The notes: generated by a model not told the origin, from the letters alone. Numbered from the stretch's first letter, positions 44,877 through 54,049 are shown. The stretch is DNA of 64,000 bases from an uncultured Collinsella sp. (GCA_900541175.1 UQIT01000004.1:62001-126000), one strand, 5' to 3'. Program-made: numbers and translations.

Positions 44877-46220
44877 ATGCCTAAGCGTTCTGGCTTGTAT
44901 AGCGTTCCTTTCTCGTTTGAGTTGCTTTCGTTTGATGAGGCTGTGGGGCTTGCTGCTGATACGGGGCGGATTTCTGGGGATGCTGGTCCTCTGCTTGAGA
45001 CGGTTGTCGATATGCTCGATGAGCTGGGGCGTCCGGACGAGTATTTCGATTGCATCCAGGTTGCCGGTACCAATGGCAAGACTTCGACTACGCGTTTTTC
45101 GGCTGCCATTCTTCGTGGTGAGGGGCTCAAAACCGCGCTGTATACGTCGCCGCAGCTGGTGCGCTATCCCGAGCGCATGGAGGTCGATGGGTGCGTTGTG
45201 AGCGACGAGGCGTTTGCCCGTGGCGTTTCTGCCGCTGTTGAGGCGGGGCATCGAGTGAATGCTCGTCGTGTGGCGGCGGGGGAGCGCGCCTATTCCATCA
45301 CACCATTTGACTTACTGACGGCTGCCGCACTTGTGGTGTTTGCCGAGGCCGCGGTGGATGTTGCCGTGCTCGAGGTTGGCATGGGCGGGCGTTGGGATGC
45401 CACAAGCGCGACCGATCCCGTCGCCGTTGCCATCACCGGCATCGGGCTCGACCACACGCGCATCCTGGGCGACACGCTCGAGGCCATTGCGGGGGAGAAG
45501 GCTGCCGTCATCAAGCCCGGGCGCTTGGTTGTGCTGGGCGAGGGCACGCACGAGCCGAGCGTTCAGCGTGTGATGGATGCCCGTTGCCGCGAGTGCGGCG
45601 TTGTGCCGCTCGTGGTGAGCCATACGACGACCAAGGTGCCGGCACACGTGGGCGACACGGTTGAGTTTAGCTGCACCACGCCGCGTGCCATCTATACGTC
45701 GAGTATGGTTAAGCCGGCCTATCAGCCGCAGAATGCCGCGTGCGCGATTATGCTGTGCGAGGGGTACCTGGGTCGCGAGCTCGATCATGACAAGCTTGAT
45801 GCGTCGCTTATGGGCTGCCCCACGCCGGGCCGATTTGATGTGCTGGGAACCGATCCGCTCAAGCTGATCGATGCCTGCCATAACCCCCAGAGCTGCGAGA
45901 ACTTTGTGAGCGCACTGGACGAGATCGATCCGTGCGTGGAGAACCGCCCCACACTGCTGTGTGCCGCGCTGGCCGATAAGGACGTGGCGGGTATCGTTGA
46001 CGTTTTGGTTCCGGCGTTCCCCCGCGTGGTCGTGACCCAGACCGATTCCGATCGCGCCCTGACGGCGGAGGAGCTCGCCGCCCTCGTTGATGCCGATAAG
46101 CTCGCGGGCGTATACCCGAGCGTGCCCGAGGCCCTCGCTGCCTTCGATGCCGCGGGCGAGTCCTTCGTAGCAGCCGGCACCATCACCCTAGCCGGCGAAG
46201 TAGCCGGTCTGCTGCGCTAA
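44877..46220 (+). CDS. folC: Bifunctional folylpolyglutamate/dihydrofolate synthase
   Basis: Mur-ligase-like enzyme of 447 residues adding glutamate to dihydropteroate or folates. The ATP loop is QVAGTNGKTSTTRF, with VLEVGMGGRWDATSA and ITGIGLDHTRILGDTLE following; ACHNPQS is the family C-terminal histidine block. TTGGAG nine bases before ATG 44877 sets the start; an upstream GTG and ATG are in frame but lie in terminator-like sequence. Early codons are more T-rich than the rest of the gene. Confidence 0.9.
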   Translation: MPKRSGLYSVPFSFELLSFDEAVGLAADTGRISGDAGPLLETVVDMLDELGRPDEYFDCIQVAGTNGKTSTTRFSAAILRGEGLKTALYTSPQLVRYPERMEVDGCVVSDEAFARGVSAAVEAGHRVNARRVAAGERAYSITPFDLLTAAALVVFAEAAVDVAVLEVGMGGRWDATSATDPVAVAITGIGLDHTRILGDTLEAIAGEKAAVIKPGRLVVLGEGTHEPSVQRVMDARCRECGVVPLVVSHTTTKVPAHVGDTVEFSCTTPRAIYTSSMVKPAYQPQNAACAIMLCEGYLGRELDHDKLDASLMGCPTPGRFDVLGTDPLKLIDACHNPQSCENFVSALDEIDPCVENRPTLLCAALADKDVAGIVDVLVPAFPRVVVTQTDSDRALTAEELAALVDADKLAGVYPSVPEALAAFDAAGESFVAAGTITLAGEVAGLLR

Positions 46221-46234
46221 CCCATCCCCTCATC

Positions 46235-46301
46235 AGTTGCGGTGAAATGCGGACTATTTTACAAGCCAGAAGCCTCAAGCAGTCCGTATATCACCGCAAC
46301 T
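46235..46301. repeat. Intergenic palindrome, family A, copy 4
   Basis: AGTTGCGGTGAAATGCGGAC (from 46235) with AGTCCGTATATCACCGCAACT on the right, less perfect than the other copies. It lies between the convergent ends of folC and the M24 peptidase. Confidence 0.85.
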
Positions 46302-46360
46302 CAAAAGCAGCTAATTTGGGATGGGGCTTTTTGGCTGCCCTGTGCCCCTAGTTGACTCGC

Positions 46361-46530
46361 TTGCCACGAAATGGGCCTATTTACTACGTTTGACCGGTAA
46401 CCCTCGACCATACCGAGAATTACGAAATCAAAACTGCAGGTAGAGGGCCTGCCATTTTTCAAAAAAGACCCGCATGGTCGACCCATGCGGGTTAAACGTA
46501 GTAGATGGCCCGTTTTCGTGGCGCGACGTA
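46361..46530. repeat. Long imperfect inverted repeat, family E
   Basis: Left arm GCCACGAAATGGGCC-TATT-TACTACGTTT near 46371-46400 and right arm AAACGTAGTAGATGGCCCG then TTTTCGTGGC near 46494-46523. About 90 bases lie between, including the hairpin ACCCGCATGGTCGACCCATGCGGGT (46469-46493). No gene found. Confidence 0.7.
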
Positions 46531-46535
46531 ATCGC

Positions 46536-46568
46536 AATGTGACAAAGGGGTTGTCCCTTTGTCACATT
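46536..46568. repeat. Perfect inverted repeat at the M24 peptidase 3' end
   Basis: AATGTGACAAAGGG (46536-46549) and CCCTTTGTCACATT (46555-46568), five-base loop. It directly abuts the stop of the minus-strand peptidase gene, so it may act as its transcript end or 3' stabiliser, but no T-run follows. Confidence 0.75.
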
Positions 46569-46570
46569 GG

Positions 46571-47659
46571 CTAGTCCAGACGGACTGGATCGTGGGGGTA
46601 GGCGTTGAGAATCTCGACGCCGTTCTCGGTCACCAGGGCCAGGTCCTCGATGCGGACGCCGGTGCGGCCGGGGAGGTAGATGCCCGGTTCGATGGAGAAC
46701 GTCATGCCAGGCTCTACGACTTGATCGTTGACGAGCGAGACATCGCCCGGCTCGTGGTCCTGCAGGCCGATCGAGTGTCCCAGGCGATGTGTAAAGTACT
46801 GCCCATAGCCCGCATCCTCAATCACGTCGCGCGCGGCGCGGTCCAGGTCACACATGCGCACACCCGGTGCGATGAGCGCCTCGGCGGCCTCGTTGGCGCG
46901 GCGCACGATGTCGTAGATGCACGCCGTCTCCTCGTCCGGATCGCCCCAAAAGAACGTGCGCGTCATGTCCGAGCAGTAGTTGCGATGACGCCCGCCAATG
47001 TCGAACAGCACTACGTCGCCGCGCTTGAGCACGGTGTCGTCGGGCTCGTGGTGCGGGTCGCCGGCGTTAGCACCAAAGCTCACGATGGGCGGAAAGCTAA
47101 AGCCCTCGCAGCCGTGCTTGCGATACAGACCGAGCATCTGGTCGGCAATCTCGCGCTCCGTCACGCCTTCGTGGACGAGCTTGATGGCGTCGGCCATCAC
47201 GGCGTCGTTAGCGGCCGAGGACGCGCGCATAAGCTCCTGTTCGGCGTCATCCTTGTGGGTGCGCGCGGCGGTGACGGCAAAGTCGCTCAGGAAAAACTCG
47301 CTGGCTGCGTGGCGCTCCATGAGTGGCATCAAAAAGCCGGAACGCATGACGGTGTCGATGCCGAGCGGTTTGTTCGGATCGACCTCGCGAACGATGGCGT
47401 CGGCCACGACGTCAGTATCGGTGTGATAGGCCACGCGGGCATTGTCGTACTCGGGCAGCTGATGCAGCGCGTTGACCAAGATCACAGGTTCGCTATCGCG
47501 TGCGAGCAGCACGCCGCAAAAACGCTCGAACATATCGGCATAAAAACCGGTCAGATAGTAAATCGACCACGGGTCGTTTACGAGCAGCTGTGCGCCGGGG
47601 TGCTGAGCCTCGAGCGCATCGAGTACGCGCACCACACGCTGGTCATCGACATGTGCCAT
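46571..47659 (-). CDS. M24 family metallopeptidase (Xaa-Pro aminopeptidase/dipeptidase-like)
   Basis: Pita-bread fold peptidase of 362 residues that removes residues next to proline. Metal ligands can be assigned: Asp in VLFDIGGR, Asp in YCSDMTRTFFWG, His in HRLGHSIGL, Glu in FSIEPGIYLPG and Glu in RIEDLALV. GAAAGGA lies before ATG 47659, so the 16-residue in-frame extension to 47707 is rejected. Monocistronic and flanked on both sides by family A palindromes. Confidence 0.9.
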   Translation of the reverse strand: MAHVDDQRVVRVLDALEAQHPGAQLLVNDPWSIYYLTGFYADMFERFCGVLLARDSEPVILVNALHQLPEYDNARVAYHTDTDVVADAIVREVDPNKPLGIDTVMRSGFLMPLMERHAASEFFLSDFAVTAARTHKDDAEQELMRASSAANDAVMADAIKLVHEGVTEREIADQMLGLYRKHGCEGFSFPPIVSFGANAGDPHHEPDDTVLKRGDVVLFDIGGRHRNYCSDMTRTFFWGDPDEETACIYDIVRRANEAAEALIAPGVRMCDLDRAARDVIEDAGYGQYFTHRLGHSIGLQDHEPGDVSLVNDQVVEPGMTFSIEPGIYLPGRTGVRIEDLALVTENGVEILNAYPHDPVRLD

Positions 47660-47771
47660 ACATCGTCCTTTCGCTAGGGTGCCACCATGGTAGCCCAAGC
47701 TCGGCACATAGGGACGTTCCTTTTATGCCGGCACCTCGGGACACTCCTTTGCATCCCATGCGCACCCTCAT

Positions 47772-47839
47772 AAGTTGCGGTGAAATACGGACTGTTTAGC
47801 GGCCTGAAGCCATAAAACAGTCCGTATTTCACCGCAATT
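47772..47839. repeat. Intergenic palindrome, family A, copy 5
   Basis: AAGTTGCGGTGAAATACGGA (from 47772) and its complement ending TATTTCACCGCAATT; arms of about 25 bases with one mismatch near the end. It lies in the 47660-47897 gap. Confidence 0.9.
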
Positions 47840-47897
47840 GAGGAGGGGCGGGGTGGATGGTGGGGTAGCTAAAAGAACCCCGTCCCAAATTAGCTAC

Positions 47898-48296
47898 TTA
47901 GGTGGGGTCGATGTCCATGCTGGCGATTAGGTTGATGTTGGTGTCTAGGAGGTTCTCCAGCACGATGTCGCCCATGCGGATGGGGGCGTCGATGACTAGG
48001 CCGCGGATGAGGGCCATGGCTTGGGCGTGGAGTTCTAGCGGGATGGCCTCGGCGGTGCGGACAGGCAGCAGCGTCTCGTCGCCGCCGGATACGGCCACGG
48101 TGGTGGTGAGTACGCGCATGGGGCAGGTGAGTTCCTGGTGCGCGAACTTGTCGCCGCGCGGGCAGCTGTTGCCGGTTACGGAGCGCACCTCTACTACGGC
48201 GCCGCCTGCGTCACGCTCTACCTCTACGGTCAGGAGACACTCGGATGGACAGGTGGTGCAGTTGAACTGCAGCGTTTCGATTGCGTTATCGCTCAT
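47898..48296 (-). CDS. DUF1667 protein, glycerol-3-phosphate oxidoreductase accessory
   Basis: A 132-residue DUF1667 protein with an N-terminal FNCTTCPSECLL (Cys13, 16, 20) and Cys45 in GNSCPRGDK, a four-cysteine set able to bind a cluster or zinc. The family occurs downstream of GlpO/GlpA-like dehydrogenases and FAD oxidoreductases in Firmicutes and Coriobacteria. Here it is the third gene of that trio. Role in electron transfer is inferred. Confidence 0.8.
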   Translation of the reverse strand: MSDNAIETLQFNCTTCPSECLLTVEVERDAGGAVVEVRSVTGNSCPRGDKFAHQELTCPMRVLTTTVAVSGGDETLLPVRTAEAIPLELHAQAMALIRGLVIDAPIRMGDIVLENLLDTNINLIASMDIDPT

Positions 48297-48299
48297 GGA

Positions 48300-49646
48300 C
48301 TACGCCTCCTCAACAGGGTCGACGGATAGGACAATCTCGCTGACGCCCAGGTTGAGTGCGCGTTGAATTACCTTTGCCGGCAGCGGGAAGCTCTCCATTA
48401 CGCTTGGCTTAAACGCGCGGACCTTGCCTGCGAATAGCTCCTCGTTGCCTGCCAGAATGCGCACGCGGGCGGCATCGACTGGCCGGCGCACGCGGAAGTT
48501 GAGCTTGGTGAGCGCCACGGCCGTAATGCGTCCCGGCAGCGCGTATCCCGCAACGCCGGCAGGGGAGACGGTGAGCTCGCAGTCCGGAACGGCACCCGCG
48601 CCGGTCCCCAGCGCGTACGCTGCTGCAGCTGCGCCAGCCCTCTCGGACTCGGTCGTCACGTTGTCTGCCAGGTCGTGCACGTGCAGCACGTTGCCGCAGG
48701 CAAAGATGCCCGGCACGCCCGTCTGCAGGCTCTGGTCCACCACGGCGCCGCGCGTGCGCGGGTCAAGCTCCACGCCTGCGGCAACCGAAAGCTCGTTCTC
48801 GGGAATCAAGCCCACCGAAAGCAGCAGTGTGTCACACGGAACAATGCACTCGGTTCCCGGAATGGGTGCCAGGTGCTCGTCGACCTGGCTTACCTCGACG
48901 GCCTCCACGCGGTCGTGCCCAATCACGCGCGTGACCGTGGTGGACAGATGCAGCTGAATGCCAAAATCGTCCAGGCAATTCTTCACATTGCGACGCAGGC
49001 CGTTGGCGTACGGCATGAGCTCGTACACGCCCTCGACCGAAATCCCCTCGAGCGTGCAGCGGCGTGCCATGATGAGCCCGATGTCGCCCGAACCCAAAAT
49101 GACGGCGCGCGAGCCGGGTTTGAGGTTCTCGATATTGATGTATCGCTGCGCCAGGCCGGCCGTAAACACGCCGGCGGGACGACTGCCGGGAATCTTGATC
49201 TCGCTGCGCGTGCGCTCGCGGCACCCCATGGCAAGGACGACCGCGCGCCCGGTGAGCTGCAGCATGCCTTCAGGACTCATGAGCGTGATGGTATGGACCG
49301 CGGTGTCTTCCGTAGACTCGCCCGAATCAATCCCAATCACCATGCTGTCCAAGAACAGCGCAATGTCGGTTGCGTGCACCTGGTCGATAAAGCGCTGCGC
49401 GTATTCGGGACCGGTGAGCTCCTGTTTAAAGTGCGACAGGCCAAAGCCGGGGTGGATGCACTGGCGCAGGATGCCGCCCAGGTGCTGCTCGCGCTCCACG
49501 ATGGCCACGCGTGCGCCTGCCTTATGCGCGGCCAGCGCGGCCGCCATGCCGGCAGGTCCGCCGCCGATAACGACCACGTCGAAGGCTTGCGTTTGTACGG
49601 CTTCGACGACGCTGCAATCAATCGCGCTCGATTTGAATTTCGCCAT
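48300..49646 (-). CDS. NAD(P)/FAD-dependent oxidoreductase (DUF1667/GlpO partner)
   Basis: A 448-residue two-dinucleotide-fold flavoprotein. The FAD motif is VIGGGPAGMAAALAAHKAGA (res 26-45), the NAD motif is VILGSGDIGLIMARR, and the last FAD segment is PGIFACGNVLHVHD. There is no CxxxxC redox disulfide of thioredoxin-reductase type near the FAD motif; CRERTR is conserved in this subfamily. It starts one base after the upstream gene's stop. Likely moves electrons from the dehydrogenase below to an acceptor. Confidence 0.85.
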   Translation of the reverse strand: MAKFKSSAIDCSVVEAVQTQAFDVVVIGGGPAGMAAALAAHKAGARVAIVEREQHLGGILRQCIHPGFGLSHFKQELTGPEYAQRFIDQVHATDIALFLDSMVIGIDSGESTEDTAVHTITLMSPEGMLQLTGRAVVLAMGCRERTRSEIKIPGSRPAGVFTAGLAQRYINIENLKPGSRAVILGSGDIGLIMARRCTLEGISVEGVYELMPYANGLRRNVKNCLDDFGIQLHLSTTVTRVIGHDRVEAVEVSQVDEHLAPIPGTECIVPCDTLLLSVGLIPENELSVAAGVELDPRTRGAVVDQSLQTGVPGIFACGNVLHVHDLADNVTTESERAGAAAAAYALGTGAGAVPDCELTVSPAGVAGYALPGRITAVALTKLNFRVRRPVDAARVRILAGNEELFAGKVRAFKPSVMESFPLPAKVIQRALNLGVSEIVLSVDPVEEA

Positions 49647-49647
49647 C

Positions 49648-51105
49648 CTAGCGCACCCCCTTCAGCGGTCCCTCAACCAGCCAAGATCCGGCATCCTCCA
49701 ACAGCACCTCGCTGGGGTCGCAGCCCAGCTCGCGGGCAAGGATCGCAACCACGCGGCTCTGGCAAAAGCCGCTTTGGCACCGACCCATGCCGGCACGACA
49801 GCGGCGCTTGACGCCCTCGACCGAAACCGCGCCCGGGCGGCGTCGAATCGCGGCCACGATCTCGGCCTCGGGCACCGTCTCGCAGCGGCAGACAATCTGG
49901 CCCCACGCGGGATCGGACTCGATCAGCTCCTCCTTGCGCGCCAGTGGTGCGCGGTCAAAGTCGTCCGGCGCGCGGCGAATTGGGTTCCAGTCCGCCCGCT
50001 CGTGCAGCTCCACGCCCGCCTCACGCATCACAAGCTCCATGCGCTCGGCAATGGCCGGCGCGCTTGCCACGCCCGGCGACTGAATGCCCGCGGTCTGGAA
50101 CAGTCCCGACACCACGGCTGACTGCCCAATAAAGAAGTCGTTCGTTCCCTTAATGACCGGGCGTCCGCCGGCAAACGCGCGCACCACGCGGCGCGTGTCC
50201 AGATCGGGCACCAGTTTGCGCGCGCCGGTCAGGAGCGCGTTGACATCGGTCGCGTAGGTCTGTGTATCGCCGGGCTCGCGCACGGCGGCCGTGGCGGTGA
50301 TCACGGTGTTGCCATGCACGGTGCCCGTCACGATAACGCCCTTCGATATCGGCGTCGGTACGGGGTAGAGCGGCATGAGCGTGCGCGGCTCCTTGTCCAG
50401 CACCACGATGTTGCCCTGACGCCAGACCATCTGGAACTCTTCGGCGCCCGCCATATGCGAGATGTCGGCGGCGCCGTTGCCTGCGGCGTTGATCAGGTGG
50501 CGGCAGCGCACGTTGCCAGCGGGGGTCGCCAGCGTAAAGCGCGCGGCTCCGTCATCCGAGCCGGCAACTTCTATGGCCTCCACTGGCGCAGACCGCATAA
50601 ACGTCACGCCGTTGGTCACGGCGTTCTCCAGCGCGGCGATGGCAACCTCAAACGGGTCGACAAACCCAGTCGAGGGGCACCACAGCGCGCACGTTGCATC
50701 GGCACTGGCGCGCGGCTCTAATTCGTGGATGCGGTCGGGTCCAACGATCGACAGCTCGGGCACACCGTTGGCAAGGCCGTTGCACCGCAGCTGCTCCAGA
50801 TGCGCGCGGTCCCCGTCGTTAAAGCCCAACACCATCGACCCGGTGCGGCAGAACGGAAAGCCCAGCTCCTGCGCCCACGTACCGTACAACTCGCAGCCAC
50901 GGGCGTTGACCTGCGCCTTAACCGTGCCCGGTGTCGGATCGTAGCCGGCGTGCACGAGGCCGCCGTTGGCCTTCGACGCGCCCAGCGCGATGTCGTTGGT
51001 CGCCTCGACCACGCAAATGGAAAGGTCAAATCTCGCGAGCTGTCGCGCGATAGCGCATCCGGTGATGCCCGCGCCGACAATCGCGATATCAAACGTTTCT
51101 GTCAC
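49648..51105 (-). CDS. FAD-dependent dehydrogenase with C-terminal BFD [2Fe-2S] domain (GlpA-like)
   Basis: A 485-residue DAO-fold flavoprotein with IVGAGITGCAIARQL (res 9-23) and, at the C-terminus, a bacterioferredoxin-associated ferredoxin domain (VCRCETVPEAEI ... CRAGMGRCQSGFCQ) ligating a [2Fe-2S] cluster. This is the layout of anaerobic glycerol-3-phosphate dehydrogenase-type enzymes. First gene of the minus-strand trio with the FAD oxidoreductase and DUF1667. glpK or glpF is not nearby, so the substrate could be another 2-hydroxyacid. Confidence 0.85.
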   Translation of the reverse strand: MTETFDIAIVGAGITGCAIARQLARFDLSICVVEATNDIALGASKANGGLVHAGYDPTPGTVKAQVNARGCELYGTWAQELGFPFCRTGSMVLGFNDGDRAHLEQLRCNGLANGVPELSIVGPDRIHELEPRASADATCALWCPSTGFVDPFEVAIAALENAVTNGVTFMRSAPVEAIEVAGSDDGAARFTLATPAGNVRCRHLINAAGNGAADISHMAGAEEFQMVWRQGNIVVLDKEPRTLMPLYPVPTPISKGVIVTGTVHGNTVITATAAVREPGDTQTYATDVNALLTGARKLVPDLDTRRVVRAFAGGRPVIKGTNDFFIGQSAVVSGLFQTAGIQSPGVASAPAIAERMELVMREAGVELHERADWNPIRRAPDDFDRAPLARKEELIESDPAWGQIVCRCETVPEAEIVAAIRRRPGAVSVEGVKRRCRAGMGRCQSGFCQSRVVAILARELGCDPSEVLLEDAGSWLVEGPLKGVR

Positions 51106-51274
51106 AGTGCCTCCCAGACGAGTTGACAGGCCGTCAATAAGACTATCCTACGGTCTGCATACCTCCAGCGCAGCGGCAATGCGGCGAACAGCCCCGCAAC
51201 ACCCGCCAACGGCAGACGAGGGGAGACCCGGCAACGTCTACAACCTCGTCTGCCGACAACTACGGCAACCGTTC

Positions 51275-51412
51275 GTCTCGATCTGTAACAGTTAGACGAG
51301 GATTTGGGTTCCAGATGTTACAGATTGAGACATTTGCCATGCGGGTCCTCCGTTTGTCTCGATCTGTAACATCTAGACCTGGATTCAGCTCCCACCTGTT
51401 ACAGATTGAGAT
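51275..51412. repeat. Tandem palindromes, family F
   Basis: Two copies, 81 bases apart, of a ~57-base inverted repeat: GTCTCGATCTGTAACA (51275-51290 and 51356-51371) with TGTTACAGATTGAGA(C/T) (51316-51331 and 51397-51412). The loops differ. The 51106-51511 gap contains no gene; the zinc-ribbon gene's promoter must lie near 51440-51500. Confidence 0.85.
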
Positions 51413-51511
51413 GTTTGTGTCCGCGCCAGCCCCGCTCCTAGCCGTGGTCCCATATAAACAAACCCCGTGGTAAACTTGACCGGACTGTAAATATTCCGAA
51501 AGGTACCCGTA

Positions 51512-51943
51512 ATGTCCAAGTACATCTCCGAGCTCATGTCGCCGCAGCTTATGGGCGTCGTCTATGCCTTTGTTGGCTTTATCATCGCCCTGTATGTGCT
51601 GTCGGTCGTCTATGTGTTCATCGACGCTCGCCGCCGCGGCGCCAGCGCCTACGTGGCATGGGGCATCATCGCCCTCATCCCGTTTGTGGGCCTCATTGCC
51701 TACCTGGTCCTGCGCCCGCACTCCTACGCGTCCGACCGCGAGGAGCAGGAGCTGGACATGGCCCTGCGCGAGCGCCAGCTTGCCCAGTACGGCACCTGCC
51801 CGCAGTGCGGCGCGCCCATCGAGAAGGACTTCGTCGTCTGCCCGGTGTGCGATACCCAGGTTCGCAACGTATGCCCCAGCTGCCATCGCCCGCTCGATGC
51901 GCACTGGAAGGTCTGCCCCTACTGCCGAACTCGCATCCAGTAA
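51512..51943 (+). CDS. Membrane-anchored double zinc-ribbon protein
   Basis: A 143-residue protein with two hydrophobic helices (about res 12-37 and 46-66, PLDc_N-like arrangement), then a charged linker and two zinc-ribbon units: CPQCGAPIEKDFVVCPVC and CPSCHRPLDAHWKVCPYC. Such proteins are common in Actinobacteria and function is not known. GAAAGGTACCC precedes the start. Confidence 0.75.
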   Translation: MSKYISELMSPQLMGVVYAFVGFIIALYVLSVVYVFIDARRRGASAYVAWGIIALIPFVGLIAYLVLRPHSYASDREEQELDMALRERQLAQYGTCPQCGAPIEKDFVVCPVCDTQVRNVCPSCHRPLDAHWKVCPYCRTRIQ

Positions 51944-52169
51944 CGCATCCATCGCCGGGCCGGCCGCAAGCAACGGGCACTCCGTAAGCCACGCGCGCCC
52001 CACAGCCCCGCCCCACACGATGAAGCATGCGTAGAAAATCGCCCGCCGTGCCATTAAGGTGCGGCGGGCGCTTGTATACCAAGGCAACCTGCCTATAATG
52101 ATGCAAGTCAAAAACGCCGAGCGCATCGCACGCACTTGCATCAGACATCCGAGAGGAGAAAACATACCC

Positions 52170-53933
52170 ATGAAGGCACTCTACAATGACGGTTCGGTGG
52201 CCGAGCTCCCGCAGGACGAGGTTACGCACGTCATCCGCCACTCCGCCGCGCACATCATGGCGCAGGCCATCAAGCGCCTGTACCCCGAGGCCGACTTTGC
52301 CTACGGCCCCGCGACCGACAACGGCTTCTACTACGACGTCGACCTGCCCGAGGGCGTCAAGATCAGCGAGGACGACTTCCCCGCGATCGAGGCCGAGATG
52401 AAGAAGATCGTCAAGGAAAACCTCAAGTTTTCCGTGTACGAGAAGCCCCGCGCCGAGGCCATCGCCCTTATGGAGGAGCGCGGCGAGAAGTACAAGGTCG
52501 AGCACATCGGCGACCTGGACGACGACGCCCGCATCACCTTCTACCAGCAGGGCGACTACATTGACATGTGCGTCGGCCCCCACATCTGCTACACCAAGGC
52601 CCTCAAGGCCTTTAAGCTCACCGGCGTCTCGGGCGCCTACTGGAAGGGCGACAAGGACAACAAGATGCTCACCCGCATCAACGGCGTTGCCTTTGCCACC
52701 AAGGAAGAGCTCGACGAGCACATGCACATGCTGGAGGAGGCCAAGAAGCGCGACCACCGCAAGATCGGCCGCGAGATGGACCTCTTTATGATGCGCGACG
52801 AGGCCCCCGGCTTCCCGTTCTTCCTGCCTAACGGCATGATCCTTAAGAACACGCTGCTGGACTACTGGCGCGAGATCCACCACAAGGCCGGCTACGTGGA
52901 GATCTCCACGCCGCTCATCATGAACAAGCAGCTGTGGAAGACCTCGGGCCACTGGGACCACTACAAGGACAACATGTACTCCACCGTCATCGACGACGAA
53001 GAGTACTGCATTAAGCCCATGAACTGCCCGGGCGGCGTGCTTGTGTACGCCTCTAAGCCGCACTCCTACCGCGAGCTGCCCATCCGCGCCGGCGAGATTG
53101 GCCTGGTGCACCGCCACGAGCTGCGCGGCGCCCTGCACGGCCTGTTCCGCGTGCGCTGCTTTAACCAGGACGATGCTCACCTGTTTGTGCGTCCCGACCA
53201 GCTGACCGACGAGATCGTGGGCGTGGTCAACCTTATCGACTCCGTGTACCAAAAGTTTGGCTTTAAGTACCACGTTGAGCTTTCCACCCGCCCCGAGGAC
53301 TCCATGGGTTCCGACGAGGACTGGGCGCGCGCCGAGGAGGGCCTGCGCACCGCTCTGGAGCAGCTGCACATGGACTACGAGGTCAACGAGGGCGACGGCG
53401 CCTTCTACGGCCCCAAGATCGACTTCCACCTGGAGGACTCGCTCGGCCGTACCTGGCAGTGCGGTACCGTGCAGCTCGACTTCCAGATGCCGCTTAACTT
53501 TGACCTGGAGTACGTGGACGCCGACGGCACCAAGAAGCGCCCCATCATGCTGCACCGCGTATGCTTTGGCTCCATCGAGCGCTTCATCGGTATTCTGATT
53601 GAGCACTTTGCGGGCAAGTTCCCCACCTGGCTGGCTCCCGTGCAGGTCAAGGCGCTTCCCGTCTCCGAGAAGAGCCGCGACTACGCGCACGAGGTATGCG
53701 CCAAGCTGGAGGAGGCCGGCATCCGCGTGGTCTGCGACGATCGCGACGAGAAGATCGGCTACAAGATCCGCGAGGCCCGCAGCATCGACCGCGTGCCCTA
53801 CATGCTTATCTTGGGCGAGAAGGAGGTCGAGGCCGGCAACATCTCCGTCCGCGATCGCTCCAACGAGACCGTTCAGATGAGCGTTGACGAGTTTGTTGCG
53901 AAGGTGCTCGAGGAGATCAAGACCCGCGCCTAA
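52170..53933 (+). CDS. thrS: Threonyl-tRNA synthetase lacking the TGS domain
   Basis: Class II synthetase of 587 residues. Only about 17 residues precede the N2 editing-domain start (HVIRHSAAHIMAQAIKRLYP), so the ~60-residue N-terminal TGS domain of the E. coli type is missing. Zinc/active-site residues: MNCPGG, HRHELRG and LHRVCFGSIERFIG. Anticodon domain (WLAPVQVKALPVS) complete. GAGAGGAG lies 11 bases before ATG 52170. Followed by tandem terminators. Confidence 0.94.
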   Translation: MKALYNDGSVAELPQDEVTHVIRHSAAHIMAQAIKRLYPEADFAYGPATDNGFYYDVDLPEGVKISEDDFPAIEAEMKKIVKENLKFSVYEKPRAEAIALMEERGEKYKVEHIGDLDDDARITFYQQGDYIDMCVGPHICYTKALKAFKLTGVSGAYWKGDKDNKMLTRINGVAFATKEELDEHMHMLEEAKKRDHRKIGREMDLFMMRDEAPGFPFFLPNGMILKNTLLDYWREIHHKAGYVEISTPLIMNKQLWKTSGHWDHYKDNMYSTVIDDEEYCIKPMNCPGGVLVYASKPHSYRELPIRAGEIGLVHRHELRGALHGLFRVRCFNQDDAHLFVRPDQLTDEIVGVVNLIDSVYQKFGFKYHVELSTRPEDSMGSDEDWARAEEGLRTALEQLHMDYEVNEGDGAFYGPKIDFHLEDSLGRTWQCGTVQLDFQMPLNFDLEYVDADGTKKRPIMLHRVCFGSIERFIGILIEHFAGKFPTWLAPVQVKALPVSEKSRDYAHEVCAKLEEAGIRVVCDDRDEKIGYKIREARSIDRVPYMLILGEKEVEAGNISVRDRSNETVQMSVDEFVAKVLEEIKTRA

Positions 53934-53956
53934 GGCGAACTTCACAACTATTAACA

Positions 53957-53991
53957 AAGGCGACCGTCCACAAAGGGCGGTCGCCTTTTTC
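53957..53991 (+). terminator. Terminator after thrS
   Basis: AAGGCGACCG (53957-53966) / CGGTCGCCTT (53978-53987) with a continuing T-run. Confidence 0.92.
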
Positions 53992-54004
53992 ATGCCGAAA
54001 TAAG

Positions 54005-54031
54005 AAAAGCCGCTGGTTGAGCGGCTTTTTT
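54005..54031 (+). terminator. Second tandem terminator
   Basis: AAAAGCCGCT (54005-54014) / AGCGGCTTTT (54020-54029), five-base loop, six T in all. It marks the left border of the A/T-rich accessory island. Confidence 0.88.
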
Positions 54032-54049
54032 GTTGCACAAAAAGGTACA

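Noticed and set aside
46559..47677. Plus-strand 372-codon frame over the M24 peptidase
   Set aside because: The minus-strand frame has complete peptidase motifs and a good ribosome site; the plus frame is its shadow.
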